Shown: in pieces, positions 9,477 to 17,220 of the stretch
Numbering within the stretch: position 1 is the first letter of the stretch
How the letters are laid out: each line of letters starts with the position of its first letter
From: Falsiroseomonas sp050563535
GTDB lineage: Bacteria > Pseudomonadota > Alphaproteobacteria > Acetobacterales > Acetobacteraceae
Direction of reading: 5' to 3'
DNA length: 64,000 nucleotides
Assembly (NCBI RefSeq): GCF_050563535.1
Contig: NZ_JBNXUO010000008.1
Coordinates: 1 to 64,000 of the forward strand
Program-made: the position numbers and the translations under genes
Notes under the pieces: generated by a model
Told to the model about the DNA's origin: nothing
Seen by the model: the letters and a program-made list of their open reading frames with translations, nothing else
Database searches by the model: none

Positions 9477-10256
9477 ATGTCGCGAATCCGCCAGCCTTCG
9501 CCCCGCCGCGACCTGCCGCAGGACCAGGTGGACCGGCCGCTTTCCGCCTTCGCCCGCGACTATGCGGACGGGGAGGCAGTGCCGCGCCACAGCCATGAGA
9601 GGTCGCAGCTTCTCTACGCCACGCGCGGGGTCATGCGGATCGCGACCGATGCGGCGGGCTTCGTCGTGCCGCCCGGCCATGCGCTGTGGATGCCGGCCGG
9701 CGAGCCGCACCGCGTCGCGATCGAGGGCGAGGTGGCGATGCGCGCCCTGTTCCTGCGCGCCGATGCCGCGGCGGCGGGCCCGCCTGCCACCACCGTCCTC
9801 GCGGTGTCGCCGCTGCTGCGGGAACTCATCCTCGCCGCCTGCGCCGAGCCGCTGGAATGGGACCCGGCCGGGCGGGGCGGGCACCTGGCCGCGCTGACCC
9901 TGGACGAGATCGCGCGCGCCCGCCGCCTGCCCTTCCGCGTGCCCGAGCCGCGCGACCCGCGCCTGCTGCGCCTGGCCGCGGCCCTGCGCGCCGACCCCGC
10001 CAGCCCGCGCCGGCTGGACGAATGGGCGGACCTGGCAGGCGCCAGCCCGCGCACGCTGGAGCGCCTGTTCCGCACCGAGACCGGCATGGGCTTCGCACGC
10101 TGGCGGCAGACCCTGCGGCTGACGGAAGCGGCGGCGCGGCTGGCGGGCGGCGAGGCGCCGGCGCGCGTCGCCGCGGCCGTGGGCTATGCCAGCGCCTCGG
10201 CCTTCGGCGCGGCCTTCCGCGCGGCCTTCGGGGTGACGCCCGGGGCCGCGCGGTAG
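9477..10256 (+). CDS. AraC-family transcriptional regulator
   Basis: A 259-residue regulator. Residues 20-110 form a cupin-type sensor domain (PRHSHERSQLLYATRG, then PAGEPHRV). The last 100 residues hold two helix-turn-helix units: LDEWADLAGASPRTLERLF, and VAAAVGYASASAFGAAFRAAFGVTP, the family signature. It is divergent from the MFS gene and likely binds the 68-bp gap between them. Its end lies 5 bp from the end of the convergent aldo/keto reductase gene, leaving no room for a conventional terminator. Confidence 0.9.
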   Translation: MSRIRQPSPRRDLPQDQVDRPLSAFARDYADGEAVPRHSHERSQLLYATRGVMRIATDAAGFVVPPGHALWMPAGEPHRVAIEGEVAMRALFLRADAAAAGPPATTVLAVSPLLRELILAACAEPLEWDPAGRGGHLAALTLDEIARARRLPFRVPEPRDPRLLRLAAALRADPASPRRLDEWADLAGASPRTLERLFRTETGMGFARWRQTLRLTEAAARLAGGEAPARVAAAVGYASASAFGAAFRAAFGVTPGAAR

Positions 10257-10261
10257 GGGCG

Positions 10262-11095
10262 CTATCCGTTCGCCCAGTCCGGCGCGAAGGCAGGGTCCAC
10301 GAAGCGGCGGTCCTTCGGAAGTGCCGCGATGGCGGCCAGGTCCTCGGCGTCCAGCGTGATCCGCAGCGCGTCCAGGTTCTCCCGCTGGCGGTGGGCGGAG
10401 GCGGCCTTCGGCACCATCGCGACGCCCTCCTGCGCCAGCAGCCAGGCGAGCGCGACCTGCGCCGCCGTCGCGCCGTGCTTCTTCGCGATGCGCTGCAGCT
10501 CCGGCTGGTCCGGCGCCTGGCCCTTGGCCAGCGGCGAATAGGCGGTCAGCACCATCCCCGCCGGGCGCAGGATGCCGAGCAGCTTCGACTGGTCGAGCAG
10601 CGCGTGGCATTCCACCTGCAGGGCGGCGAGGCCGACATCCGCCTCGATCGCGCGGCGCAGCAGGCGCGGCGGGAAGTTGGACACGCCGATGGCCCTGGCG
10701 CGCCCTTCCGCGCGGATCGCGGCCAGCCCGCGCAGCGCGTCGGACAGTTGCAGCTCCGGGCTCGGCCAGTGGATCAGCAGCAGGTCCACATGCGGCGTCG
10801 CCAGCCGGTCCAGGCTGGCATCGAAGGCGCGGCGGATCGCGGCGCCGTCGGGCTTGTCGTACCAGATCTTGGTGGTCAGGAAGATCTCGTCGCGCGCCAC
10901 GCCGGATGCGGCGATGCCGGCGCCGACCTCCGCCTCGTTGCCATACATCTCGGCGGTGTCGATGTGGCGGTAGCCGAGCGCGAGGGCGCCTTCCACGGCG
11001 CGCTGGCATTCCGCGCCCTTCATCGGCCAGGTGCCGAGGCCGAGGCGCGGCATGCGCAGGCGGGCGGTCTCAAGGACGGGCATGGTGACGGCCAT
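10262..11095 (-). CDS. Aldo/keto reductase
   Basis: A 277-residue NADPH-dependent carbonyl reductase of the AKR superfamily. The catalytic tetrad is visible: D in GYRHIDTAEMYGNE, Y in the same segment, K in TTKIW, and H in LLLIHWP. The NADPH phosphate-binding end motif (VPKAASAHRQRENLDA) is present. The start at 11095 has GAGGAG about 8 bases upstream; a second in-frame ATG lies at 11083. It is the last gene of a probable cobW-WD40-AKR operon, 11 bp after the WD40 gene. The size and TAEMYGNE motif place it with 2,5-diketo-D-gluconate reductase-like enzymes, but the physiological substrate is unknown. Confidence 0.9.
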   Translation of the reverse strand: MAVTMPVLETARLRMPRLGLGTWPMKGAECQRAVEGALALGYRHIDTAEMYGNEAEVGAGIAASGVARDEIFLTTKIWYDKPDGAAIRRAFDASLDRLATPHVDLLLIHWPSPELQLSDALRGLAAIRAEGRARAIGVSNFPPRLLRRAIEADVGLAALQVECHALLDQSKLLGILRPAGMVLTAYSPLAKGQAPDQPELQRIAKKHGATAAQVALAWLLAQEGVAMVPKAASAHRQRENLDALRITLDAEDLAAIAALPKDRRFVDPAFAPDWANG

Positions 11096-11106
11096 CGGGG
11101 AACTCC

Positions 11107-12129
11107 TCAGCGGCGGGCGAGGTCGATCAGGCCGGCATGGCCCGATTCGGTGCCGAAGGCGAGCTGCGCGCCATTCGCGCTCCAGGCGAGCGAGGTGACG
11201 GCGCCGCCCCTCGGGGGGGCGATCGGCACCACCTTGCCGCTGGCGATCTCCGCCATCAGCACCAGCCCGTCGCCGAAGCCGGCGGCCACCACCTCGTGCT
11301 GCGGGTGGCAGGCCACCGCGCTGCACAGCACCTCGTCCCCGCCGGCGATCTCGGTCGGCGCCTTGCCCATCGGGCCGCCGCCGAAGAAGGGCCAGAGCAC
11401 CACGCTTTCCGCCCCGCTGGTCGCGAGCCAGCGGCCGCGTGCGGTGAAGGACAGGCTGCGCGTCTTCGACGGATAGCCGGACATGCGCATGTGCTGCCCA
11501 TCCGCCAGCCGCCAGCCATGCAGCGACGGCTCCTGCATCGCGGTGACCACATGCGTCCCGTCGGGCGAGAAGGCGATGCCGTGGTGGCTGCCCTTCCATT
11601 CCAGCAGCTTCGGCTTGTCCTCCTTCGCGCCGACGAACCACAGCGACGCGCCGTTGTAGTGGCTCGCTGCCAGCCGCTTGCCCTTGGCGTCGAAGGCGAG
11701 CCCGCCGACGGAGGACGGATGCGGGAGCGACTTCAGCGCCCGGCCCGCGCCGTCCAGCAGATGGGCGACCTTGCCGACCGAGGCGGCGCGGACCCCCGCC
11801 TCATGCGCGGCCACATGGTCCACCCACTTGCCGCGGTAGTCGGCCACCAGCGCGGCCGCGCCATCGGGTGCTATGCGCATCAGCTTCCCGTCGTCGCCGC
11901 CTGTCAGCCAGCCGTCGCGCGCATCGGCGCAGGCGGACAGCACCGCGCCGTCGTGCGCCGCGACGGCGCGCCATTCGCCGGCCAGCGCGCCGAGATGCAG
12001 CGTGCCGTCCGCCAGCGCGAAGGCCGGGCGGCCGGCGCGGTCGAACATCGCCGCCACCACCCAGGCGCCGAGCTCCCGCGCGGTCCCGCGGGAGGCGAGG
12101 AGGAAGTCGGCTTCCGCGACCTCAGCCAT
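11107..12129 (-). CDS. WD40-repeat protein encoded behind cobW
   Basis: A 340-residue protein with a WD40/beta-propeller pattern running throughout: repeated strands such as HHGIAFSPDGTHVVTAM, LSFTARGRWLATSG and VTSLAWSANGAQLAFGTESG. There is no signal peptide, so it is cytoplasmic. It starts 37 bp after the CobW stop. In alphaproteobacteria a WD40 protein beside a COG0523 GTPase is a recurrent pairing (family knowledge), which suggests a helper in metal delivery or target recognition. WD40 proteins have no catalytic residues, so the role is probably as a scaffold. Confidence 0.82.
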   Translation of the reverse strand: MAEVAEADFLLASRGTARELGAWVVAAMFDRAGRPAFALADGTLHLGALAGEWRAVAAHDGAVLSACADARDGWLTGGDDGKLMRIAPDGAAALVADYRGKWVDHVAAHEAGVRAASVGKVAHLLDGAGRALKSLPHPSSVGGLAFDAKGKRLAASHYNGASLWFVGAKEDKPKLLEWKGSHHGIAFSPDGTHVVTAMQEPSLHGWRLADGQHMRMSGYPSKTRSLSFTARGRWLATSGAESVVLWPFFGGGPMGKAPTEIAGGDEVLCSAVACHPQHEVVAAGFGDGLVLMAEIASGKVVPIAPPRGGAVTSLAWSANGAQLAFGTESGHAGLIDLARR

Positions 12130-12165
12130 GGGACGCGGCCCCGCAGCCGCGGCCGGCGCGCGCCG

Positions 12166-13146
12166 TCATGCGGGCACCTGGCAGGCCTCGAACCCGCGCC
12201 GCAGCTGCGGGCGGTTCAGGTCGCGGCCGATGAAGACGATCTTGGATTTCCGCGGATCGCCTTCCTTCGCCTCGCCGATGTAGTCGCCATCCGCGATCAT
12301 GTGGACGGCCTGGAAGGCGAAGCGGCGGCTGTCGCCCTGGTAGTGCAGGATGCCCTTGGTGCGCAGCAGGTCCTGGCCCTTGGTCTGCAGCAGCTCGTTG
12401 ATCCAGGCGTTGAACCTCTCCGGGTCGATCGGGCGCGACACCTCGAAGGACACGCTGTTCACCGCGCTGTCGTGCTCGTGGTGGTCCTCGCCCGAGAGGA
12501 AGTCGGGCTCGCGTTCCAGGATGCGGGCGAGGTTGAAGGCGTCGCGGCCGATCACCGCGTCGATCGGCACGTCGGACTTCGTGCTGCGGCGGATCTCGGC
12601 ATAGGGGTTGATGCCGCGGATCAGGCGCTCGACCTCGGCGGCCTCCTGCTCGCTCACCAGGTCCATCTTGTTCAGCACGACGATGTCGGCGAAGGCGATC
12701 TGCTCCTGCGCCTCGCTGCTGTCCTTCAGCCGCGCGGGCAGGTGCTTGGCGTCCACCACGGTGACGATGGCGTCGAGCCGGGTGGCGCGCTTCACGTCCT
12801 CGTCCGCGAAGAAGGTCTGCGCGACCGGGGCGGGGTCGGCGAGGCCGGTGGTCTCCACGATGATGCCGTCGAACTTCCCCTTGCGCCGCATCAGCCCGCC
12901 GATGATGCGGATCAGGTCGCCGCGCACGGTGCAGCAGATGCAGCCGTTGTTCATCTCGAACACCTCCTCGTCGGCGTCGACGACGAGGTCGTTGTCCACG
13001 CCGAGCTCGCCGAACTCGTTGATCACCACGGCGAATTTCCGCCCGTGGTTCTCGCTGAGGATGCGGTTCAGCAGCGTGGTCTTGCCGGCGCCGAGATAGC
13101 CGGTCAGCACCGTGACGGGGACCTGCGGGTCCTGGCTCTGGGACAT
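12166..13146 (-). CDS. CobW/COG0523-family GTPase, probable zinc metallochaperone
   Basis: A 326-residue G3E-family P-loop GTPase. The Walker A motif is GYLGAGKT (residues 16-23). The family metal-binding CxCC motif is C69, C71 and C72 in NNGCICCTVRGDL, and the guanine-specificity motif is NKMD. A short His/Asp segment (DHHEHD) about two-thirds along may be an extra metal site. The CobW C-terminal domain ends with RPQLRRGFEAC. COG0523 members deliver zinc or other metals under limitation, or serve cobalamin or nitrile hydratase assembly. The palindrome at 13174, 27 bp upstream of the ATG, resembles a Zur operator, favouring a zinc-starvation role. It heads the operon with the WD40 and AKR genes. 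Confidence 0.93.
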   Translation of the reverse strand: MSQSQDPQVPVTVLTGYLGAGKTTLLNRILSENHGRKFAVVINEFGELGVDNDLVVDADEEVFEMNNGCICCTVRGDLIRIIGGLMRRKGKFDGIIVETTGLADPAPVAQTFFADEDVKRATRLDAIVTVVDAKHLPARLKDSSEAQEQIAFADIVVLNKMDLVSEQEAAEVERLIRGINPYAEIRRSTKSDVPIDAVIGRDAFNLARILEREPDFLSGEDHHEHDSAVNSVSFEVSRPIDPERFNAWINELLQTKGQDLLRTKGILHYQGDSRRFAFQAVHMIADGDYIGEAKEGDPRKSKIVFIGRDLNRPQLRRGFEACQVPA

Positions 13147-13173
13147 GGAGTGGCTTCCCGAATGACCTGTGTT

Positions 13174-13198
13174 GGCGGCGTTATATGGTAACGCCGCC
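13174..13198. promoter_or_regulatory. Perfect palindrome upstream of cobW, Zur-box candidate
   Basis: Two perfectly complementary 10-bp arms (GGCGGCGTTA and TAACGCCGCC) flank TATGG. The core GTTATATGGTAAC resembles the TGTTATANTATAACA-type sites of alphaproteobacterial Zur, in an otherwise GC-only background. It lies 28-52 bp upstream of the cobW ATG, an ideal operator position. No zur gene is in the window. Confidence 0.6.
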
Positions 13199-13219
13199 CC
13201 GCTTCCACCCCCGGCGCCT

Positions 13220-14485
13220 TCACGACGCCTGAGATGGGCCCGGCGAGAGGGCCGGCGCGGCGCGTGCGGCGCGCGCGCCCTCCAGCGCCGCCAGCAGTTC
13301 CGCCCCCCCGACGGGCTTGACCAGGTGGCCGTCCATCCCGGCGGCCAGCGCCGCCGCCCGCAGCCCTGCCCCGCCATGGGCGGTCACCGCGATCACCGGC
13401 AGCCCAGCCGCCGCGCCCGGCAGGGCCCGGAGGCGGCGCGTCGCCTCCAGCCCGTCCAGGCCCGGCATCTCCAGGTCCATCAGCACCGCGGCATAGGGAC
13501 GCTCCGCGACGAGGGCGAGCGCCGCCTCGGCGTCGCCGGCCTCCTCATGCGCGAAGCCCGCGCGGTCCAGCAGGGCGGAGAGCAGGCGGCGGTTCACCGC
13601 CACGTCGTCCACCACCAGCACGGGCGGGGCGGCCACCGGGGGCGCCGCGTCCGTCGGCCGGGCGGGGGGACGGGGCGGCGTCGGCGGCGCCTCCCCGGCC
13701 GGGGCCTGCGGCAGCGGCAGGGTGACGGTGCAGGCGGTGCCCCGGCCGGGCGCGCTCCGCACCTCGATCCCGCCGCCCATCCGCGCGGCGAGATCCCGGC
13801 AGATCGACAGGCCGAGCCCGGTGCCGCCCTCGCTGCTGCCGAAGCGGTCGAACAGATGCGCCATCCGTTCCGGCGCGATGCCGCGCCCGGTGTCGGAGAC
13901 GCGCAGCTCCAGCGCGCCGGCCGCATTCTCCCGCGCCTCGATCCGCACCTCCCCGCCTTCGGTGAATCGGAGCGCGTTGGAGACCAGGTTGGTCAGGATC
14001 TGCCGCAGCCGCGCCGGGTCGCCGTGCCATGCGGGCGGGGTGCCGGCGGCGACGGCGGTGGCCAGGCGGTTGCCCCCGGCCCGGGCGCGGGCGCCGAGCA
14101 GGCCGACCACCTGTTCCATCACCTCGTCCACGCGGAAGGTCACGGCTTCCGGCGCCGCGGCGGCGCCGGCAGGCACCTCGATCAGGTCGCGCAGCAGCAG
14201 GGCGAGGTCGTCCGCCGCCTGCCGCGCCGCCGCGGCATCGGCGCGGGCGCCGCGGGGCAGCGGCGCCGCCAGGACGAGGTCGAGCAGGCCGATGACGCCG
14301 GCCAGCGGCGTGCGGATCTCATGCGCGGCGGTGGCCAGCAGTTCGGCGCGGCGGCGCGCCTCCTCGGCCGCCAGGGCGGCCTGGGCGTCCCGGCCGGCCG
14401 CCCCGGCCCGCGCCGCCGCCTGCCGGAAGCGCCGCGCCACGAGCCACAGCGCGCCCGCGCCGGCCGCGCATTGCAGCCCGAGCAT
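13220..14485 (-). CDS. Hybrid sensor histidine kinase with C-terminal receiver
   Basis: From the ATG at 14485 the protein has 421 residues. The order is one membrane segment, a coiled helix, HisKA with the phospho-acceptor in TAAHEIRTPL, an HATPase_c domain (N box LTNLVSNALRF, G1 DTGRGI, G2 GGTGLGLSIC), a Pro-rich linker, and a receiver domain with VLVVDD and the phospho-Asp in VLMDLEMPG. There is no periplasmic sensor domain. The reading frame continues upstream of 14485 to a TGA near 14647. That stretch encodes a convincing second hydrophobic segment (LVPPLVLLVL...GAAGLLLGL) but has no ATG, GTG or TTG. A CTG at 14584 has GGAG nine bases upstream, so the true start may be a rare CTG. Confidence 0.85.
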   Translation of the reverse strand: MLGLQCAAGAGALWLVARRFRQAAARAGAAGRDAQAALAAEEARRRAELLATAAHEIRTPLAGVIGLLDLVLAAPLPRGARADAAAARQAADDLALLLRDLIEVPAGAAAAPEAVTFRVDEVMEQVVGLLGARARAGGNRLATAVAAGTPPAWHGDPARLRQILTNLVSNALRFTEGGEVRIEARENAAGALELRVSDTGRGIAPERMAHLFDRFGSSEGGTGLGLSICRDLAARMGGGIEVRSAPGRGTACTVTLPLPQAPAGEAPPTPPRPPARPTDAAPPVAAPPVLVVDDVAVNRRLLSALLDRAGFAHEEAGDAEAALALVAERPYAAVLMDLEMPGLDGLEATRRLRALPGAAAGLPVIAVTAHGGAGLRAAALAAGMDGHLVKPVGGAELLAALEGARAARAAPALSPGPSQAS

Positions 14486-14640
14486 GGCGCCGAGCCACGG
14501 CCCCGGCGCCAGGCCCAGCAGCAGCCCGGCCGCGCCGAGGATGGCCGGGGCAGGCAGGACCAGGAGGACGAGGGGCGGGACCAGTTGCGGCGGCTCCGGA
14601 AGACCCGCGAAGGGAACACCGCCGTGTCGGGCCGGGCAAG

Positions 14641-14758
14641 GCCGGCCTCAGCGCAGGGGGCCGTGGCGCCACCCCGATGGCCGCATGGCCGCCCGCAAGG
14701 CCGGCCTCAGCGCAGGGGGCCGTGGCGCCACCCCGATGGCCGCATGGCCGCCCGCAAG
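14641..14758. repeat. Perfect 59-bp tandem duplication
   Basis: Bases 14641-14699 and 14700-14758 are identical 59-mers. The unit, read on the minus strand, contains the last 14 codons and stop of the small exported protein plus about 10 bases of following spacer. Because 59 is not a multiple of three, the second copy re-creates the same C-terminal peptide in another frame. The duplication lies between the small gene and the N-terminal coding region of the histidine kinase. Confidence 0.95.
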
Positions 14759-14931
14759 GCCGCCCCGGACGCCGCCAGACGGTCCTCGGGCGTCGCCGCC
14801 GCGGCGCCGCGCAGGAACTGGGGCTGCCCGGTCCGGGTGCCGCCGTTCGGCCGGTCCTGCGCCGCGAGGGAGAGCGGCAGCAGCAGCGCGACGGCGAGCA
14901 TCACGCGGGCATGGGTCGGCTTGTCGGACAC
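14707..14931 (-). CDS. Small exported protein, unknown function
   Basis: A 74-residue protein. I chose the GTG at 14931 because GGAGGA sits seven bases upstream; an ATG at 14901 is the alternative. Residues 10-24 (VMLAVALLLPLSLAA) form a signal peptide, probably cleaved before QDRPNGG. The mature part, about 50 residues, is hydrophilic and ends in WRHGPLR. I recognise no family. Its last 14 codons and stop are duplicated immediately downstream by the 59-bp tandem repeat, so a single slippage event could alter its C-terminus. It lies upstream of the histidine kinase on the same strand. Confidence 0.55.
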   Translation of the reverse strand: MSDKPTHARVMLAVALLLPLSLAAQDRPNGGTRTGQPQFLRGAAAATPEDRLAASGAALRAAMRPSGWRHGPLR

Positions 14932-15190
14932 CAGGCGTCCTCCGGCAGGGGTGGCGGTGGGGGCGGAAACGCCGCAGCGCAACGCGGGCGCGGCCCGGCA
15001 TCCAGGGTCACGGGAATATCATTGCGTAACGGGGATACCGCGCGACCCGCCCTTCGTTGGAGTGCCACATCGGTCATGCGAGGCGACGGCCGGCCCTCCG
15101 GCCCACCCCGCGGAGCCTTCGTCCGGCCGATACCATGTGCCGCAGCACCTTGAGCCCCGCCGGCCCAGGCCGGCGGGGCGGATGCGGTCT
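14932..15190. other. Spacer with a possible promoter for the small gene
   Basis: No convincing gene is visible in these 259 bases; the open frames here show no consistent codon bias. A relatively AT-rich stretch (about 15011-15040, with gggaatatcattgcgtaacgg) could hold a leftward promoter for the small exported protein. Confidence 0.3.
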
Positions 15191-15610
15191 TCAGCGCCGC
15201 TCCACCCGCCCCCCGGCCCGGCCGCGGTCGTCATAGAGCCGCGTCGTGCCGCCGCGCGTCTCGCCCCTTCCCTCGTAGCGCCCGCGTTCGTCGTAGAAGC
15301 GCGCCGTCCCGTCCCGCGTCTCGACCCGCCCGATGTTCCGGCCGCGGTCGTCGTAGCGGTGGATGGTGTCGCCGCGCCGTTCCTCCCGCCCGGTGCTGCG
15401 GCCGCGGTCGTCGTAGAGCCGCGTGGTGCCGCCGCGCGTCTCCGCCCGGCCGATGTTCCGGCCGCGGTCGTCGTAGAAGCGGGTGGTGTCGCCGCGGGTC
15501 TCGGCGCGCCCGGTGAAGCGGCCGCGGTCGTCGTAGCGGCGTTCGGTCTGGGCGGTGGCGGGCAGAGCCAGCAGCAGGGCGAGCAGGACGGGGACGATGC
15601 GCGGGATCAT
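15191..15610 (-). CDS. Exported protein of six 20-residue YD repeats
   Basis: A 139-residue protein: a signal peptide (MIPRIVPVLLALLLALPATAQ), then six tandem 20-residue units of the form YDDRGRxxGRxETRGxTTRx. The units are reminiscent of the YD repeats of Rhs/teneurin proteins but shorter and strictly regular. The whole mature chain is repeat, with strands predicted at TTRFYDDRGR, so a small beta-solenoid or extended beta-sheet is likely. The mature protein is strongly basic (many Arg). The DNA repeat unit is 60 bp, giving the GC-rich ladder seen at 15200-15560. It lies 50 bp after the methyltransferase gene in the same direction and could be co-transcribed. Function unknown. Confidence 0.75.
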   Translation of the reverse strand: MIPRIVPVLLALLLALPATAQTERRYDDRGRFTGRAETRGDTTRFYDDRGRNIGRAETRGGTTRLYDDRGRSTGREERRGDTIHRYDDRGRNIGRVETRDGTARFYDERGRYEGRGETRGGTTRLYDDRGRAGGRVERR

Positions 15611-15660
15611 GGCGGGCGGTGCCTCCTCCGCCCCATGCTACCGCAGGGGTTGCGGCAAGG

Positions 15661-16293
15661 TCAGGGCAGGAAGCGGGCGATGGTGACCACGCGCTCCGTC
15701 CGGTCCTCCAGTTCCAGCGTGGTCGCCACGCGATGGGTGGCGACGGGCGCGAGCCCTTCCCGCGGAAGATAGGCGCGGCCGGGATCGGCGAGCCAGACCT
15801 CGGCCGCCGCGGCCAGCCCGCGCAGCCAGGGCAGGATATGCGCGGTCATCGGCGCCTCGTAGCAGACATCGCCGGCCAGGATGACGTCCCAGCGGCAGGC
15901 CTCCCCCACCACGTCGCGTTCGGTCACCGCGATGTCCACGCCGTTCAGCGCCGCGTTCAGCCGCAGCGCGGCGGCGGCCAGCGGGTCGATCTCCGCCGCC
16001 TCGACCACCGCGCCCGCCCGCGCCGCGGCGATGGCGGCGATGCCGCAGCCCGCGGCGAAATCCAGCACCCGCTTCCCCGCCAGCCGCGCGGGGTCGTCGA
16101 GGATGGCGCGCGCCAGCGCCTGCCCGCCGGGCCAGGCGAAGGCCCAGAAGGGCGGCTCGATGTTGCGGGCCTTCAGCCATTCCTCCGTCGCCTGCCAGAT
16201 CGGCGTGATCTGCGTCGCCAGGTGGAGCGCCACCTCCGGCACCAGCGACGCATGGGCGATGGCGGTATGGGCGCGGACGAAATCCTCGTGCAT
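15661..16293 (-). CDS. SAM-dependent protein lysine methyltransferase, ETF-beta type
   Basis: A 210-residue class I methyltransferase. SAM motif I is VLDFAAGCGIAAIAAA (about residues 75-90), with the acidic residue in AAEIDP. The segment ILAGDVCYE and the lead-in PFWAFAWPGGQALAR are characteristic of the METTL20/ETFB lysine methyltransferase group, which includes bacterial members that methylate the electron-transfer flavoprotein beta subunit. The ATG at 16293 overlaps the ubiA stop (TGATG), so translation is coupled to ubiA. An upstream GTG is also possible. Assignment to the ETF-beta substrate is by family resemblance only. Confidence 0.8.
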   Translation of the reverse strand: MHEDFVRAHTAIAHASLVPEVALHLATQITPIWQATEEWLKARNIEPPFWAFAWPGGQALARAILDDPARLAGKRVLDFAAGCGIAAIAAARAGAVVEAAEIDPLAAAALRLNAALNGVDIAVTERDVVGEACRWDVILAGDVCYEAPMTAHILPWLRGLAAAAEVWLADPGRAYLPREGLAPVATHRVATTLELEDRTERVVTIARFLP

Positions 16294-17192
16294 CACGCGC
16301 GCCCCGCCAGGAAGGCGAGCGCGACGGCCAGCCCGACCTCCCGGTTCAGCCGGAACAGCGCCAGGCAGCGCGCCGGGTCGTGGATGTCGAGGGTGGCGAC
16401 CTGCCAGGCCAGCAGCGCGCCCGGCAGCAGCAGCGCCGGCAGGAAGGGCCAGGACAGGCCGCCGAGCCAGCCCGCCGTCGCCAGCAGCGCCAGCGCGGCG
16501 GCGTAGCAGGCGACGAGGAAGGGCTTCGACCTCTCGGCGAATTTCCGCGCGGTGGAACGGATGCCGACCTGCGCGTCATCCTCCCGGTCCTGATGCGCGT
16601 AGATGGTGTCGTAGCCGAGGATCCAGAAGAAGCCGGCGGCCCATAGCACGAAGGCCGGCGCAGCCAGCCCGCCCGTCGCCGCCGCATAGCCGGTCGGCGC
16701 CGCCCAGGAGAAGACGAGGCCGAGCACCGCCTGCGGCCAGTCCGTCACCCGCTTGGCCAGGGGATACAGCGCGATCAGGAACAGGGAGAACAGCCCCACC
16801 ACGATCGCCGCCCGCGGCAGTTGCACCAGCACCGCCGCCCCGATGGCGGAGAGCGCGGCCAGGAAGGCGACCGCCTGCCCCGGCCGCACCGCGCCCGAGG
16901 CCAGCGGCCGCCCCCGCGTGCGTTCCACCTGCCGGTCGAGGTCGCGGTCCCAGAGGTCGTTCACCACGCAGCCCGCCGCCCGCATGGCGAAGGCGCCGAG
17001 CAGGAACAGCAGCGCGAGGCGCAGCCCCTCCCCCCAGCCCGGCGCCGCGAGGGCGAAGGCCCAGAAGCCGGGCAGCACCAGCAGCCAGGCGCCGATCGGC
17101 CGGTCGAAGCGGCCGAGCAGCGCATAGGGGCGCCAGGCTGCCGGCAGCCTCGCCACCCAGCCGCCGGCGCGGATATCCGTGAAGCCCGTCAT
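16293..17192 (-). CDS. ubiA: 4-hydroxybenzoate polyprenyltransferase
   Basis: A 299-residue membrane prenyltransferase of ubiquinone biosynthesis, attaching the polyprenyl tail to 4-hydroxybenzoate. Both Asp-rich magnesium/diphosphate sites are present: NDLWDRDLDRQVERTRGRPLASG in the first cytoplasmic loop and YDTIYAHQDREDD in the second. About eight or nine hydrophobic helices follow the expected pattern. The start at 17192 (MTGFTDI) matches the family N-terminus; an earlier in-frame codon at 17228 would overlap the divergent rsmE start. Only 28 bp separate it from rsmE, and it overlaps the following methyltransferase by 3 bp. Confidence 0.96.
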   Translation of the reverse strand: MTGFTDIRAGGWVARLPAAWRPYALLGRFDRPIGAWLLVLPGFWAFALAAPGWGEGLRLALLFLLGAFAMRAAGCVVNDLWDRDLDRQVERTRGRPLASGAVRPGQAVAFLAALSAIGAAVLVQLPRAAIVVGLFSLFLIALYPLAKRVTDWPQAVLGLVFSWAAPTGYAAATGGLAAPAFVLWAAGFFWILGYDTIYAHQDREDDAQVGIRSTARKFAERSKPFLVACYAAALALLATAGWLGGLSWPFLPALLLPGALLAWQVATLDIHDPARCLALFRLNREVGLAVALAFLAGRA

Positions 17193-17220
17193 GGGCGATA
17201 CCTGTCCGCGGAGGCCGCCA

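Noticed and set aside
11500..13190. A 684-residue plus-strand open frame (starting at 11137)
   Set aside because: It is antisense to the WD40 and CobW genes, which have clear family motifs.
15019..15234. A 71-residue minus-strand open frame
   Set aside because: No ribosome-binding site, no codon bias and overlap with the YD-repeat protein's end.
15200..15560. Regularly spaced 60-bp DNA ladder that could resemble a CRISPR array
   Set aside because: The spacing is a coding repeat (20 residues) with degenerate third positions and no unique spacers.
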